From Pseudotabrizicola sediminis (GTDB lineage: Bacteria; Pseudomonadota; Alphaproteobacteria; Rhodobacterales; Rhodobacteraceae): a DNA stretch of 64,000 nt. Within the stretch, counting starts at the first letter, position 1; each line of letters starts with the position of its first letter. The translations under genes and the position numbers were made by a program. Shown one piece after another: positions 1 to 11,224 of the stretch. Under the pieces are notes generated by a model. It ran no database searches, was not told the origin of the DNA, and saw only the letters and a program-made list of their open reading frames with translations. Location: contig NZ_RPEM01000003.1 in assembly GCF_004745575.1 (NCBI RefSeq), positions 248,001-312,000 on the forward strand, given 5' to 3'.

Positions 1-171
1 CGCAACCGCGACACGGCATGGTTCTCGGTGATCGACAGCGAATGGCCCGCCCTGCGCGAAGCCTTTGCCGCCTGGCTCTCCCCTGTCAATTTCGATGCCA
101 CCGGCAAACAGCGTGAACGGCTGTCCGACCTGTCGCGGCTGGTGCGCGCGGGGTCTGACCCCGGGCTGTAG
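1..171 (+). CDS. GNAT-family acetyltransferase, C-terminal fragment (cut by window edge)
   Basis: Frame 1 is open from the first base to a TAG at 169-171 and gives 56 residues, beginning RNRDTAWFSVIDSEWP. The motif RDTAWFSV-x-D-x-EWP near the C-terminus, followed by a short helical tail, is what I recall from RimJ/RimL-like GNAT acetyltransferases of Rhodobacteraceae, which acetylate amino groups of proteins or small molecules with acetyl-CoA. The acetyl-CoA site lies upstream of the window, so the substrate cannot be judged. It converges on the receiver gene with a gap of only 6 bp. Confidence 0.6.
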   Translation, partial: RNRDTAWFSVIDSEWPALREAFAAWLSPVNFDATGKQRERLSDLSRLVRAGSDPGL

Positions 172-177
172 CAGCAT

Positions 178-921
178 TCAGAACCGCGCCCCCTCCCCCA
201 ACCGGCGCTGCACCATGCGGTGCAGACGCGGCAAAGCCTCGGCCCGCAGGGCGGCCGCCCCGGCGGCTTCGGCCAGATCTGTGTCCCCGGCACTGCGCGC
301 GATCCCCGCCACAAACCGCGCCAGATAGCCACGCGCCGCCGCATCCGGCCCTTGTGCCAGCAGCCCCGCCGCATGCGCCAGATCATCGCGCAGCGCCAAT
401 GGGTCGGTCAAAAACGCCTCCCGGTCATCGGCCTCCGGCGCGGCTTGGCCAAAGCGCCACACACGACGCCCCCGGCCCGGCAGATGCCGCAGGATTGCAA
501 TCTGAAACGACGCCAAACCATCCACCGGCTTTGCCAGAAACCCTTGCGCCCCGGCGGCAAGTGCCAGCCTTTTCCCCTCCGGATCACCGGACAGGCCCAG
601 CACCACCACATCGCGCCGGGCCCCGGTCAGATCACGGATCAGCTGATCGCCACAGCCATCGGGCAGGCCAAGGTCGACAATCACCACATCCGGGCAATAG
701 GTGCGCAGATGCGACCGCGCCTGTTCCAGGCTTTCAGCACGGCGCAACCGCGCGCCCGACCGCTGGCACATCATCCGCAGCATATCCGACGCCGCCCGGC
801 TGTCCTCCACCAGCAGGATGGTAACGCCGGACAGCGGCAACCCGCCCGATGCCGGCGATCCGACCCCATGGGGCAGAAAGCTGGGCACCGGGGCGCTGAC
901 GCGTTGGTCTGGCACAGGCAT
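178..921 (-). CDS. Response-regulator receiver protein without classical output domain
   Basis: This is a 247-aa cytoplasmic protein. After about 30 variable residues a CheY-like receiver runs from about 33 to 150. The acidic pocket is E39/D40, the probable phospho-acceptor is D83 in VDLGLPDG, the switch serine is S111 in LSGD, and the conserved lysine is K131 in AKPVD. Residues 150-247 are Ala/Leu/Arg-rich and helical, and I recognise no DNA-binding or enzymatic output domain there. It therefore probably acts by phospho-dependent protein contact. No histidine kinase is adjacent. The ATG follows GGGGGAAT on the minus strand. A near-CtrA site lies 51 bp upstream (972-986). Family call is firm; partner and output are unknown. 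Confidence 0.8.
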   Translation of the reverse strand: MPVPDQRVSAPVPSFLPHGVGSPASGGLPLSGVTILLVEDSRAASDMLRMMCQRSGARLRRAESLEQARSHLRTYCPDVVIVDLGLPDGCGDQLIRDLTGARRDVVVLGLSGDPEGKRLALAAGAQGFLAKPVDGLASFQIAILRHLPGRGRRVWRFGQAAPEADDREAFLTDPLALRDDLAHAAGLLAQGPDAAARGYLARFVAGIARSAGDTDLAEAAGAAALRAEALPRLHRMVQRRLGEGARF

Positions 922-971
922 GGCATTCCCCCAAAATGAAACGTGACCCCGCGATCAGACGCCGAGTCTGG

Positions 972-986
972 CTAACAGACGATTAA
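972..986 (-). promoter_or_regulatory. CtrA-like box (TTAA-N7-TTAG)
   Basis: On the minus strand the sequence reads TTAATCGTCTGTTAG. It matches the CtrA consensus TTAA-N7-TTAA at seven of eight fixed positions and lies about 51 bp upstream of the receiver-protein ATG, a usual place for an activator overlapping the -35 region. Assignment rests on the motif only. Confidence 0.35.
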
Positions 987-1180
987 GGCCCACCGCATTT
1001 TACCGGCCCCGCAGCCCCGTTTCCGCACTGGACGGCACCCCTTCCCCTCCATCCCGTTCGGCGGCTGGGCAGGCCACCTGCGCGCCTGACGCGCACAAAC
1101 CCTCCCTGCGACCGATGCGCCCCTTGCCTCGCCCCTCGCCGCTGCCCATAAACACATGAACCGCCAAACCGGAGACACCC

Positions 1181-1585
1181 ATGATCGGCCGCCTGAACCA
1201 TGTTGCCATCGCCGTGCCCGACCTTGCCGCCGCCACCGCGCAATATGCGGGCACGCTGGGGGCCTCGGTCCGCCCACCGCAGGATGAACCTGACCACGGC
1301 GTGACCGTGGTCTTCATCGATCTGCCGAACACCAAGATCGAACTGCTGTACCCTTTGGGCGAAAATTCCCCCATTCAGGGCTTTCTCGACAAGAACCCCT
1401 CGGGCGGCATCCATCACATCTGCTATGAGGTGGATGATATCCTTGCCGCCCGCGACCGCCTGCAAGCCGCAGGCGCGCGGGTGCTGGGCAGCGGCGAGCC
1501 AAAGATCGGCGCCCATGGCAAGCCCGTGCTGTTCCTGCACCCCAAGGATTTCAACGGCTGCCTGATCGAGTTGGAGCAAGCATGA
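1181..1585 (+). CDS. mce: Methylmalonyl-CoA (ethylmalonyl-CoA) epimerase
   Basis: This 134-aa protein interconverts the 2R and 2S forms of methylmalonyl-CoA; in Rhodobacteraceae the homologue also serves ethylmalonyl-CoA. It has the vicinal-oxygen-chelate fold with two beta-alpha-beta-beta-beta modules. The start MIGRLNHVAIAVPDL, the GIHHICYEVDD segment (H78/H79) and the C-terminal CLIELEQ (E130) supply the expected divalent-metal ligands, with H7 at the N-terminus. Length equals the family norm. It sits directly on the DUF1467 gene with a 4-bp ATGA overlap, an arrangement common in this family. Together with the propionyl-CoA synthetase at 28 kb it fits propionyl-CoA assimilation. Confidence 0.92.
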   Translation: MIGRLNHVAIAVPDLAAATAQYAGTLGASVRPPQDEPDHGVTVVFIDLPNTKIELLYPLGENSPIQGFLDKNPSGGIHHICYEVDDILAARDRLQAAGARVLGSGEPKIGAHGKPVLFLHPKDFNGCLIELEQA

Positions 1586-1866
1586 CCATCACCGCTGCCT
1601 TCGTCCTGTTCGCCGTGGTCTGGTTCATGGTGTTCTTCATCGTGCTGCCCCTGCGGCTGACCACCCAGGGCGATGCGGGTTCCGTCGTCCCCGGCACCCC
1701 CCGAAGCGCCCCGCGTGATGAACTGGTGGGCCGCAAGGCCAAGATCACCACATTGTTTGCCATCATCGTCTGGGGGCTTCTGGCGGGCATCATCACCTCG
1801 GGCACCATCTCGGTGCGCGATTTCGACTGGATGGGCCGCATGCCGCCGGTCACCGCCACCCCATGA
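1582..1866 (+). CDS. DUF1467 family small membrane protein
   Basis: This is a 94-aa inner-membrane protein with two predicted transmembrane helices, about residues 4-26 (LFAVVWFMVFFIVLPLRL) and about 53-72 (ITTLFAIIVWGLLAGIIT), joined by a polar loop containing GTPRSAPRDEL. This two-helix layout and the WFMVFFIVLPL signature are typical of DUF1467, which frequently follows mce in Rhodobacterales. Its start overlaps the mce stop (ATGA) and its stop overlaps the next start (ATGA), so the three genes are translationally coupled. Function is unknown. Confidence 0.85.
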   Translation: MTITAAFVLFAVVWFMVFFIVLPLRLTTQGDAGSVVPGTPRSAPRDELVGRKAKITTLFAIIVWGLLAGIITSGTISVRDFDWMGRMPPVTATP

Positions 1867-2345
1867 TCCGCGCGCTCGACCCGGCCGCCGACCGCCCGGC
1901 GGTCGCCGCCCTGCTCACCCGCGCGCAGGATTACTACCAGTTGTGGCTTGGCCGACCTCCCGGCCCGGCCGAGGTCGAGGACGTTTTCACCAATGGCCCG
2001 CCCGGCTGCGACCCAGCCGCCTCGCAGCGGCTTGGCCTGTTCCTTGACGGCACGCTCAATGGCGTCGCCGAACTCTCCTTCGGCTTCCCCGAACCCGATG
2101 ATGCCTACCTTGGCCTGATGATCCTCGCCCCCGCCGCCCGGTCGCAAGGCCATGGCGCCGCCTTCCTCGCAGATATCGAATCCCGCGTCCGCGCCGCCCA
2201 TGCCCCGCAGCTCTACCTCGCCGTGCTGCAGGCCAACCCGCGCGGTGCCGCCTTCTGGGCGCGCATGGGGTTCAAGCCCACCGGCGTCAGCCGGTTCGAC
2301 GCCGACACCGGCCACACCAGTCACCGCCTCGTCAAACCGCTCTGA
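1863..2345 (+). CDS. GNAT family N-acetyltransferase
   Basis: This 160-aa protein has a complete GNAT fold. It begins MIRALDPAADRPAVAALL. Motif A is LMILAPAARSQGHGAAFLADIE (the R/Q-x-x-G-x-G acetyl-CoA pyrophosphate loop is RSQGHG), and the C-terminal segment NPRGAAFWARMGFKPTG is the usual motif B. It transfers acetyl from acetyl-CoA to an unidentified amine. It is the third gene of the mce operon (ATGA overlap). Its 3' end overlaps the convergent EamA gene by 25 bp. Confidence 0.85.
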   Translation: MIRALDPAADRPAVAALLTRAQDYYQLWLGRPPGPAEVEDVFTNGPPGCDPAASQRLGLFLDGTLNGVAELSFGFPEPDDAYLGLMILAPAARSQGHGAAFLADIESRVRAAHAPQLYLAVLQANPRGAAFWARMGFKPTGVSRFDADTGHTSHRLVKPL

Positions 2346-3172
2346 ATGCTGGCAATCGCCACCCCGCCCAGAATCACGACCGACGCCGCCCAGAACCGCC
2401 AGCCCACGCCCTCACCCATCACCACCGCGCCGCCCAGCGCCGCCAGCACCGGCACCGTCAGCTGTGCCACCGCCGCCCGCGCTGCCCCAAGGGCGGGCAG
2501 CACCGCATACCACAGCGCATAGCCCATCCCGCTTGTCACCGCCCCCGACAGCACCGCCAACCAGATCCCCTGCACCTCCCAGCGCATCCCGCCCCAGATC
2601 AGCGCAATTCCCAGCATCACCGGCACCGCCAGCACAAAATTCCACGCGGTCGCCGCCAGCGCATCCGTGGCCCCCCGCCCGGCCAGCGAATAAATCCCCC
2701 AGCCGAACCCCGCAGCCCCCATCGCCACCGCCCCGGCAACCGGCACCTCGGCACCGCCCGGGGCCACCAGCCAGATCAGCCCCCCAAAGGCGAGAGCCGC
2801 CCCCAGCCAGCGCCGCCCCGGCACCGCCTCCCCCGACAGAACCGCGCCGCCGAACATCGTCACCTGCACCGACCCGAACAATATCAGCGCGCCCACCCCG
2901 GCCCCCAGCGCCAGATAAGCGACCGAGAATCCCACCAGATACACCACCAGCCCGAACACCCCCGGTGCCCGCCCGCGCCACCCGGCCCAGACCACACCCC
3001 GCCGCAGCCAGACCAGCAGCCCCAGCACCATCGCCCCCGCCACCACCCGCACAGACGCAAAGGCCAGCGGGTCCATCCCGCCCTCCCCCACCGCCATCCG
3101 GTTCAGCACCGAATTGGCCGCAAAGGCCAGCATCGCCAGCGCTGTCCAGCCAAACAACCGCGCCGCGCTCAT
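2321..3172 (-). CDS. EamA/DMT-family transporter (10-TM)
   Basis: This 283-aa inner-membrane protein has about ten hydrophobic helices arranged as two EamA repeats, typical of drug/metabolite exporters of the RhaT/YdcZ type. Substrate cannot be inferred. The ATG at 3172 was chosen because AAAAGGGGCAGGCC lies directly upstream and MSAARLFGWTALAML begins the first membrane helix; the longer reading frame to 3256 adds 28 polar residues without a ribosome site. It follows the pab genes on the same strand and could be cotranscribed with them. Confidence 0.85.
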   Translation of the reverse strand: MSAARLFGWTALAMLAFAANSVLNRMAVGEGGMDPLAFASVRVVAGAMVLGLLVWLRRGVVWAGWRGRAPGVFGLVVYLVGFSVAYLALGAGVGALILFGSVQVTMFGGAVLSGEAVPGRRWLGAALAFGGLIWLVAPGGAEVPVAGAVAMGAAGFGWGIYSLAGRGATDALAATAWNFVLAVPVMLGIALIWGGMRWEVQGIWLAVLSGAVTSGMGYALWYAVLPALGAARAAVAQLTVPVLAALGGAVVMGEGVGWRFWAASVVILGGVAIASIQSGLTRR

Positions 3173-3283
3173 GGCCTGCCCCTTTTGAAAATACTCCCGC
3201 CAGAGGAGTCCGCACGATGCCCCCGGTGCCATCGCCCGGCAGTGCGGCTGGCGCAAAACCTTCCCGCGCGGCGCACGCCGGGC

Positions 3284-3895
3284 CTATCCAACCCACACCG
3301 CCTCAGACATTCCACGCAGCGCGTTGCCCACCCACAACCGCACATGCGGCAGGTCATGGCCCATCAACACCTCTTGCGCACATGCCACCTCCGCCCGCAA
3401 CACCCCCGGCAACAGCCCGCTGGTCAAAGGCGGCGTCCGCAGCCCTGCCCCGCGATCAAAGAACAGCGTGGTGATCGTCCCGTCACAAACCTCGCCCCGC
3501 TCATTCACAAAAACCAGCTCATCAAGGCCCGCAGGCAACCCCGCCCGCGCCCGGTCATACACCGCGCGCCGCGTTGATTTCACCCGCAACCACGGATCAC
3601 CCGACGCCAACCGCTCGCCCGCCAGCCCCAGCCGCCAGACCGCCATCGGCGCGGGCACCGCCCCCACCTCAACCTCAACCGCCCCATGCGCATCCAGCGT
3701 CAGCCGCAGCCGCGCCGCCTGCCCCGCTGGCCCCACCACCCGCACCTCAGGCACCGCCCAGCCAAGCGCCGCCGCCCCTGCCGTCAACCGCGCGACATGC
3801 AGCGGCCAGCGCGGCACGCAAACCCCGTCCCACAGCATCGTCTCGATCAACTTCAGCCCCGGCGTGTCAGCCCCGTCGCAAAGCGCGTTTTCCAA
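3284..3895 (-). CDS. pabC: Aminotransferase class IV, probable 4-amino-4-deoxychorismate lyase
   Basis: This 203-aa PLP enzyme of fold type IV should release pyruvate from aminodeoxychorismate to give p-aminobenzoate. Features seen are LKLIETMLWDG at the N-terminus, the RAGLPAGLDELVFVNERGEVCDGTITTLFF block (catalytic-domain motif E-x-x-x-D-G), and PPLTSGLLPGVLR near the C-terminus. The start is most likely TTG at 3895, because GGAGGAGG sits 5 bp in front of it; an ATG at 3910 lies within that ribosome site and has none of its own. The gene overlaps the 3' end of pabB by 43 bp, which supports the PabC role over a branched-chain aminotransferase role. Confidence 0.75.
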   Translation of the reverse strand: MENALCDGADTPGLKLIETMLWDGVCVPRWPLHVARLTAGAAALGWAVPEVRVVGPAGQAARLRLTLDAHGAVEVEVGAVPAPMAVWRLGLAGERLASGDPWLRVKSTRRAVYDRARAGLPAGLDELVFVNERGEVCDGTITTLFFDRGAGLRTPPLTSGLLPGVLRAEVACAQEVLMGHDLPHVRLWVGNALRGMSEAVWVG

Positions 3896-4992
3896 AGCGC
3901 CTCCTCCCATTCCCCATCCGCCGTGGAATCGTATACCACCCCGCCGCCGACATTCAGCCGCACCTCGCCATCCGGCCAGACCCGCGCGGTGCGAATGGCC
4001 ACCGACCAACCCTGATCACCATCCGGCGCCGCCCAGCCCACCGCCCCGCAATACACCCCGCGCGGCTCGGCCTCGACTTGCGCGATAATCTCCATCGCCC
4101 GGATCTTCGGCGCCCCCGTGACCGACCCGCAGGGAAACAACGCCGCCATCAGCCCCGGCAAGCCCGCGCCGGGCAAGAGCCGCCCCTGCACCCGGCTGCT
4201 CATCTGATGCACCGTGGCAAAACTTTCCACCGCATACAGCTCCGGCACCTTGACCGATCCGACCTGCGACATCCGCGCTATATCGTTGCGCAAAAGGTCC
4301 ACAATCATCAGGTTCTCGGCCCGGTCCTTCTCGCTGGCCTGCAACGCCGCCGCGAGGCCCGCATCCTCCACCGGGTCATCACTGCGCGGAGCCGTCCCCT
4401 TCATCGGGCGGCTCTCGATCACCCCGCCCGTGACCCGGAAAAACAACTCCGGGCTGCGCGACACCACCACCGGCCCCACCCCCAGATCGACAAAAGCCCC
4501 ATAGCCCACCGGCTGCCCCACCCGCAGCGCACCATAAAGGCCCAGCGCCGTACCGCCCGACAGGCGCGAGGCAATCGGAAACGTCAGGTTGATCTGATAG
4601 CAATCGCCAGCCGCAATATACCCCTGCACCCGCGCAAAGGCCTTCCCATAGGCCTCCCGCGTCACACAAGGCTGCAACGGCTCCAGCCGCACCCCCCGCC
4701 CCGCTTCCGTCGCCTGCGTCAGGGCAGCCCCCGCCTCCTCCGGCCCCTCAAAGGCCGCCAGACACACCAGCGGCCCCCGCCGCCCCTCCGGCATCCGCGC
4801 GGCCAGTCGCGGCTCCAAAGCATAGCCCGCCTCATAGGCGATATACCCCGCAATCCACGCGCCCGCCGCCCGCGCGCTTTCCGCTGCCGCAAGGCAAGCC
4901 TCTACCTCATCCGCCTCATGCGCCACGAACAGCGCCCAGGGCTGCGCAAACACCGCCGCCCGCCCGCCCGGCCCATGTTCAATGACAATCAT
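3853..4992 (-). CDS. pabB: Aminodeoxychorismate synthase component I
   Basis: This 379-aa chorismate-binding enzyme aminates chorismate for folate synthesis using ammonia from a PabA subunit that is not in this window. The N-terminal lobe is followed by the chorismate-binding domain with CYQINLTFPI, the SRPMKGTAPR motif (the PabB-type lysine, where anthranilate synthases differ), NLMIVDLLRNDIAR, and CGSVTGAPKIRAMEII near the C-terminus. The ATG at 4992 (MIVIEHGPGG) was preferred to upstream codons because family members start here and GGGGGA precedes it. pabC overlaps its end. Confidence 0.88.
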   Translation of the reverse strand: MIVIEHGPGGRAAVFAQPWALFVAHEADEVEACLAAAESARAAGAWIAGYIAYEAGYALEPRLAARMPEGRRGPLVCLAAFEGPEEAGAALTQATEAGRGVRLEPLQPCVTREAYGKAFARVQGYIAAGDCYQINLTFPIASRLSGGTALGLYGALRVGQPVGYGAFVDLGVGPVVVSRSPELFFRVTGGVIESRPMKGTAPRSDDPVEDAGLAAALQASEKDRAENLMIVDLLRNDIARMSQVGSVKVPELYAVESFATVHQMSSRVQGRLLPGAGLPGLMAALFPCGSVTGAPKIRAMEIIAQVEAEPRGVYCGAVGWAAPDGDQGWSVAIRTARVWPDGEVRLNVGGGVVYDSTADGEWEEALWKTRFATGLTRRG

Positions 4993-5142
4993 CGCCCGAA
5001 GTCCCCCGGCATTGCCCGAAATCCGCTCCTTGCCCATCCGTCGCATCTAGCACGCACCCCCGCTTTGGAACAGGCGGCAAGCGACCCATTCCGGCGTCAG
5101 AGATCCACCCATAACCCTGTCATCGCCGCCTTTGCAGCCCCG

Positions 5143-5199
5143 GTAGGGCGGGGTTCACCCCGCCTGTCCCTGGCAATGGCGGGGTGAACCCCGCCCTAC
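5143..5199. repeat. 57-bp palindromic REP-like element, copy 1
   Basis: Two perfect 22-base arms (5143-5164 and 5178-5199; GTAGGGCGGGGTTCACCCCG at the outer end) flank a 13-base loop ending CAAT. The same arms with a 13-base loop recur at 8798-8854 on the other side of carB. The transcript would form a very stable hairpin in either direction. It lies in the pabB-carB divergent gap (4993-5358), which also holds a shorter hairpin at 5245-5268 (GGGTTGCG / CGCAACCC) in the carB leader. I see no gene in that gap. Confidence 0.9.
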
Positions 5200-5358
5200 C
5201 CCATCCTCCTTGATCATCACGCCTCCAACCACCCCCTTCGCAAAGGGTTGCGCCCCGCCCCGCAACCCCCTAAACCCCCGTCAATTTGCGCAGACCGCAC
5301 GAATCCGAGACCCGGTGCCACCGTGGCCCGGGTTCAGCCATGGACAGGGGCCACCGAA

Positions 5359-8688
<3,330 letters not shown>

Positions 8689-8711
8689 CCGCGACCCCGG
8701 CTCTGCCGGGG

Positions 8712-8738
8712 TCAAAACGCCCCGGTGAAGCGTTTTGA
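8712..8738 (+). terminator. Hairpin downstream of carB, possible terminator
   Basis: A perfect 9-bp stem (TCAAAACGC at 8712-8720, GCGTTTTGA at 8730-8738) with a 9-base loop lies 24 bp after the carB stop. The 3' arm contains TTTT but no long T tract follows, so it may be an inefficient terminator or a 3'-end stabiliser. The rest of the 8689-9014 gap holds only the second palindromic repeat; I see no gene there. Confidence 0.4.
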
Positions 8739-8797
8739 GCGGGCAACGGGCGCGCAAACCTGCGCGCGCGCCCCGGGCGTGCCATTCTCAGGCCGGT

Positions 8798-8854
8798 GTA
8801 GGGCGGGGTTCACCCCGCCTTACCGACACAATGGCGGGGTGAACCCCGCCCTAC
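8798..8854. repeat. 57-bp palindromic REP-like element, copy 2
   Basis: Arms at 8798-8819 and 8833-8854 are identical to those of the copy at 5143-5199. The 13-base loop differs in sequence but keeps the length and the terminal CAAT. The outer flanks of the two copies are unrelated, so the 57 bp appears to be the repeated unit. Confidence 0.9.
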
Positions 8855-9014
8855 GGAGTCATGCGCAACCCCTCCTCTGGAACCGAGGCCGATTGGCCAC
8901 ATCGCAGACGGCGTTCAAGCAATCCTACACCGGCGACGGAACACAGGGCCAAGGAAAGAGCGGTGGAGTGGCTCCCTCCACCTCCCCCGGGCGGGTTGCC
9001 CCACCACAAACCCC

Positions 9015-9437
9015 TCACCCCCCGCGTGTCACCCGCTTCAGCGTCTGCAGATCCGCCTCCAGCAGCGCATCATACTTCCGCTTGCGTTCCGCCAGCGCCG
9101 CCTGCTCCTCCTCGGTGCGGTAGGGCGCAGAATAATCCACGTCCTCCGGCCCCTTCACCACCCCCGCCAGCCGCGCGTGCATGAAGGTGGACAGCACCTC
9201 GGCCATCCGCGTGGTGTGGCCCTTGCCCAGACTGCGAAAGAAGCGCAGCACATCGGCCTCCACCCACAGCGTCAGCTTCACCTTGCGGCCCGCGCCCACG
9301 CCTTGGGCAATCGCGTGCCACTCGTCGGGCACTGCCCCGGCCCCGCGGGCAGCCCCGTGCAGCGTGCGTTCCAGATCGCGCAGGCTCTCGGCCATCCGGT
9401 GATAGCTGGCCTTGCGGGTGTCATCGGCTTTGGTCAT
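9015..9437 (-). CDS. BrnA-antitoxin-like ribbon-helix-helix protein
   Basis: This is a 140-aa protein. Residues about 50-95 (KVKLTLWVEADVLRFFRSLGKGHTTRMAEVLSTFMHAR) match the BrnA pattern of one beta-strand, D-x-D-V-L-x-W/F-F-R, G-K-G-x-x-T/R and a final helix, giving a ribbon-helix-helix DNA-binding dimer. The C-terminus is charged and helical (RTEEEQAALAERKRKYDALLEADLQTLKR). No BrnT-like RNase toxin gene adjoins, so this is probably an orphan regulator and not half of a toxin-antitoxin pair. Three CCATAC repeats with 11-bp period lie 80 bp upstream (9517-9545). ATG start is clear. Confidence 0.7.
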   Translation of the reverse strand: MTKADDTRKASYHRMAESLRDLERTLHGAARGAGAVPDEWHAIAQGVGAGRKVKLTLWVEADVLRFFRSLGKGHTTRMAEVLSTFMHARLAGVVKGPEDVDYSAPYRTEEEQAALAERKRKYDALLEADLQTLKRVTRGG

Positions 9438-9516
9438 GTCGCACCTCCTGCTGCCAGACTGCCAGAGGCGCCCGAAAACCCGGTTAAAGCGCCGCGCGCA
9501 GACGTCATGACGTCAG

Positions 9517-9545
9517 CCATACGCCGCCCATACGCAAACCATACC
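9517..9545 (-). promoter_or_regulatory. Triple CCATACS direct repeat, 11-bp period (copy A)
   Basis: CCATACG at 9517-9523, CCATACG at 9528-9534 and CCATACC at 9539-9545, separated by 4 bases each, so each repeat is one helical turn from the next. It lies in the gap between the BrnA-like gene (80 bp from its ATG) and rhlE (188 bp from its ATG). A doubled GACGTC adjoins at 9501-9514. The same arrangement recurs at 40513-40541. Confidence 0.55.
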
Positions 9546-9732
9546 CAAAGCAGACGCTTGACTTCCGCGCCAAAACCCCCCATCTCCGGTCTGTCCGAAG
9601 CCCGTGCCGCGTGAGCACCGAAAGGCCCGGACACAGGTTCCCACCATCACGCAGGGGCGCCGACGGCGCGCACGGTCTCTCAAGTTATTGGGGGACGAGG
9701 ACCGCCGTTTTCTTGTTTGATGGAACGACCCA

Positions 9733-11079
9733 ATGACCACCTTTGCTGACCTCGGGCTAAGCCCGAAGCTTTTGAAAGCGCTTGAAAAAACCAATCTTCA
9801 GACGCCCACGCCCATTCAGGCGCAGGCGATCCCCCATATCATGGCGGGCCGCGACCTGATGGGTCTGGCCCAAACCGGCACCGGCAAGACGGCGGCCTTC
9901 GGCCTGCCGCTCCTGCACCGCCTGCTCGACATCGGCCACCCACCGGGCCCCAAGAACGTGCGCGCCCTGATCCTGGCGCCGACGCGCGAATTAACCTTGC
10001 AAATCAAGGACAACCTCGAAGTCTTCACCAAGGGAACCCCTGTCAAGGTGACCATGGTTGTGGGCGGCGCATCGCTGTTCCGTCAGGCGCAGGCGCTGTC
10101 CAAGGGCAGCGACGTTCTCGTCGCCACCCCGGGCCGCCTGATCGACCTGCTGGAGCGTGGCGATGTCAAGCTGGACCAGTGCGGTTATCTGGTGCTGGAC
10201 GAGGCTGACCACATGCTCGACATGGGCTTCATCCACTCGCTTCGCAAGATCGCCAAGCACATCCCCTTGAAGCGTCAGACCATGCTGTTCTCGGCGACGA
10301 TGCCCAAGGATATCTCTGAAATCGCAGACACTTACCTGCGCGACCCGGTCCGGGTTCAGGTCACCACGGCGGGCAAAACCGCCGACAAGGTGACCCAAGG
10401 CGTGCACTTCCTGCCCAACGGCGACAAGGCCCGCGTGCTGGAAGACTACCTGAAAAAACACCCCACAGAACAGGCACTTGTCTTCGGCCGCACCAAGCAT
10501 GGCTCGGAAAAGCTGATGAAATTGCTGGCAGGCTGGGGCTTCAAGGCAGGCTCCATCCACGGCAACAAGTCGCAATCGCAGCGTGACCGCACCCTGACCG
10601 AGTTCCGCAATGGCGAGCTTGATGTGCTGGTGGCTACCGATGTGGCCGCGCGGGGCATTGATATTCCGACAGTGCGTCACGTGTATAACTTCGACATGCC
10701 CAACGTGCCGGAAAATTACGTTCACCGCATCGGCCGGACCGCGCGCGCGGGGGCCGAGGGCACCTCGGTCAGCTTCTGCGCCCCGGCCGAGATGGGAGAG
10801 CTGCAAGCGATTGAAAAGCTGCTGAAAAAGCCGCTGCCGATTCTGGGTGGCGCGCCATGGTCCGCCGATATGGTGGCCGCTGCCCCCAAGCCCGGCCAGA
10901 ACCGCGGCCAACGCCCGGCCCGCCCGCAAGGTGGTCGCCCGCAGGGTGGCAAGCCTGCCGGGGCCGGGTCAAAACCGCAGCAGGGACGCCCGGCTGCCAA
11001 GGCCAAACCAATGGGCGGCGGCAACGCGCCGCGCCGCGCCGAGGGCGGCAAGCCCGCTGGCCAACGCCGCACAAGCTGA
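9733..11079 (+). CDS. rhlE: DEAD-box ATP-dependent RNA helicase, RhlE type
   Basis: This 448-aa RNA helicase acts in RNA remodelling and ribosome assembly or decay. All motifs are present in order: Q-motif (F4, TPTPIQAQAIP), I AQTGTGKT, Ia PTREL, GG, Ib TPGR, II DEAD, III SAT, then the second RecA domain with IV VFGRTKHG, V ARGID and VI HRIGRTAR. From about residue 385 the tail is low-complexity and rich in Arg, Gly, Gln, Lys and Pro, as in RhlE proteins that bind RNA nonspecifically. The upstream 295-bp gap is shared with the BrnA-like gene. ATG follows GGAACGACCCA. Confidence 0.93.
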   Translation: MTTFADLGLSPKLLKALEKTNLQTPTPIQAQAIPHIMAGRDLMGLAQTGTGKTAAFGLPLLHRLLDIGHPPGPKNVRALILAPTRELTLQIKDNLEVFTKGTPVKVTMVVGGASLFRQAQALSKGSDVLVATPGRLIDLLERGDVKLDQCGYLVLDEADHMLDMGFIHSLRKIAKHIPLKRQTMLFSATMPKDISEIADTYLRDPVRVQVTTAGKTADKVTQGVHFLPNGDKARVLEDYLKKHPTEQALVFGRTKHGSEKLMKLLAGWGFKAGSIHGNKSQSQRDRTLTEFRNGELDVLVATDVAARGIDIPTVRHVYNFDMPNVPENYVHRIGRTARAGAEGTSVSFCAPAEMGELQAIEKLLKKPLPILGGAPWSADMVAAAPKPGQNRGQRPARPQGGRPQGGKPAGAGSKPQQGRPAAKAKPMGGGNAPRRAEGGKPAGQRRTS

Positions 11080-11224
11080 CCCCGACCGTGTGAAGATTTG
11101 ATGAAAACGCCTGACCCTGTCTGAGTATTAATAAATTGGAAACCATTTTCCAAGAATAAGACGATGCCGGGTGTTTTCCGGATTTGTACCGAGTGACCGA
11201 TGTCCCCAGCATTGGTGTGAGTGG

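Noticed and set aside
220-939. Plus-strand open frames across the receiver gene
   Set aside because: They are antisense shadows of a high-GC coding region; the minus-strand protein has clear receiver motifs.
9015-9437. BrnT-BrnA toxin-antitoxin module
   Set aside because: The BrnA-like protein has no BrnT-like gene on either side; the upstream gap is non-coding and the next gene is rhlE.
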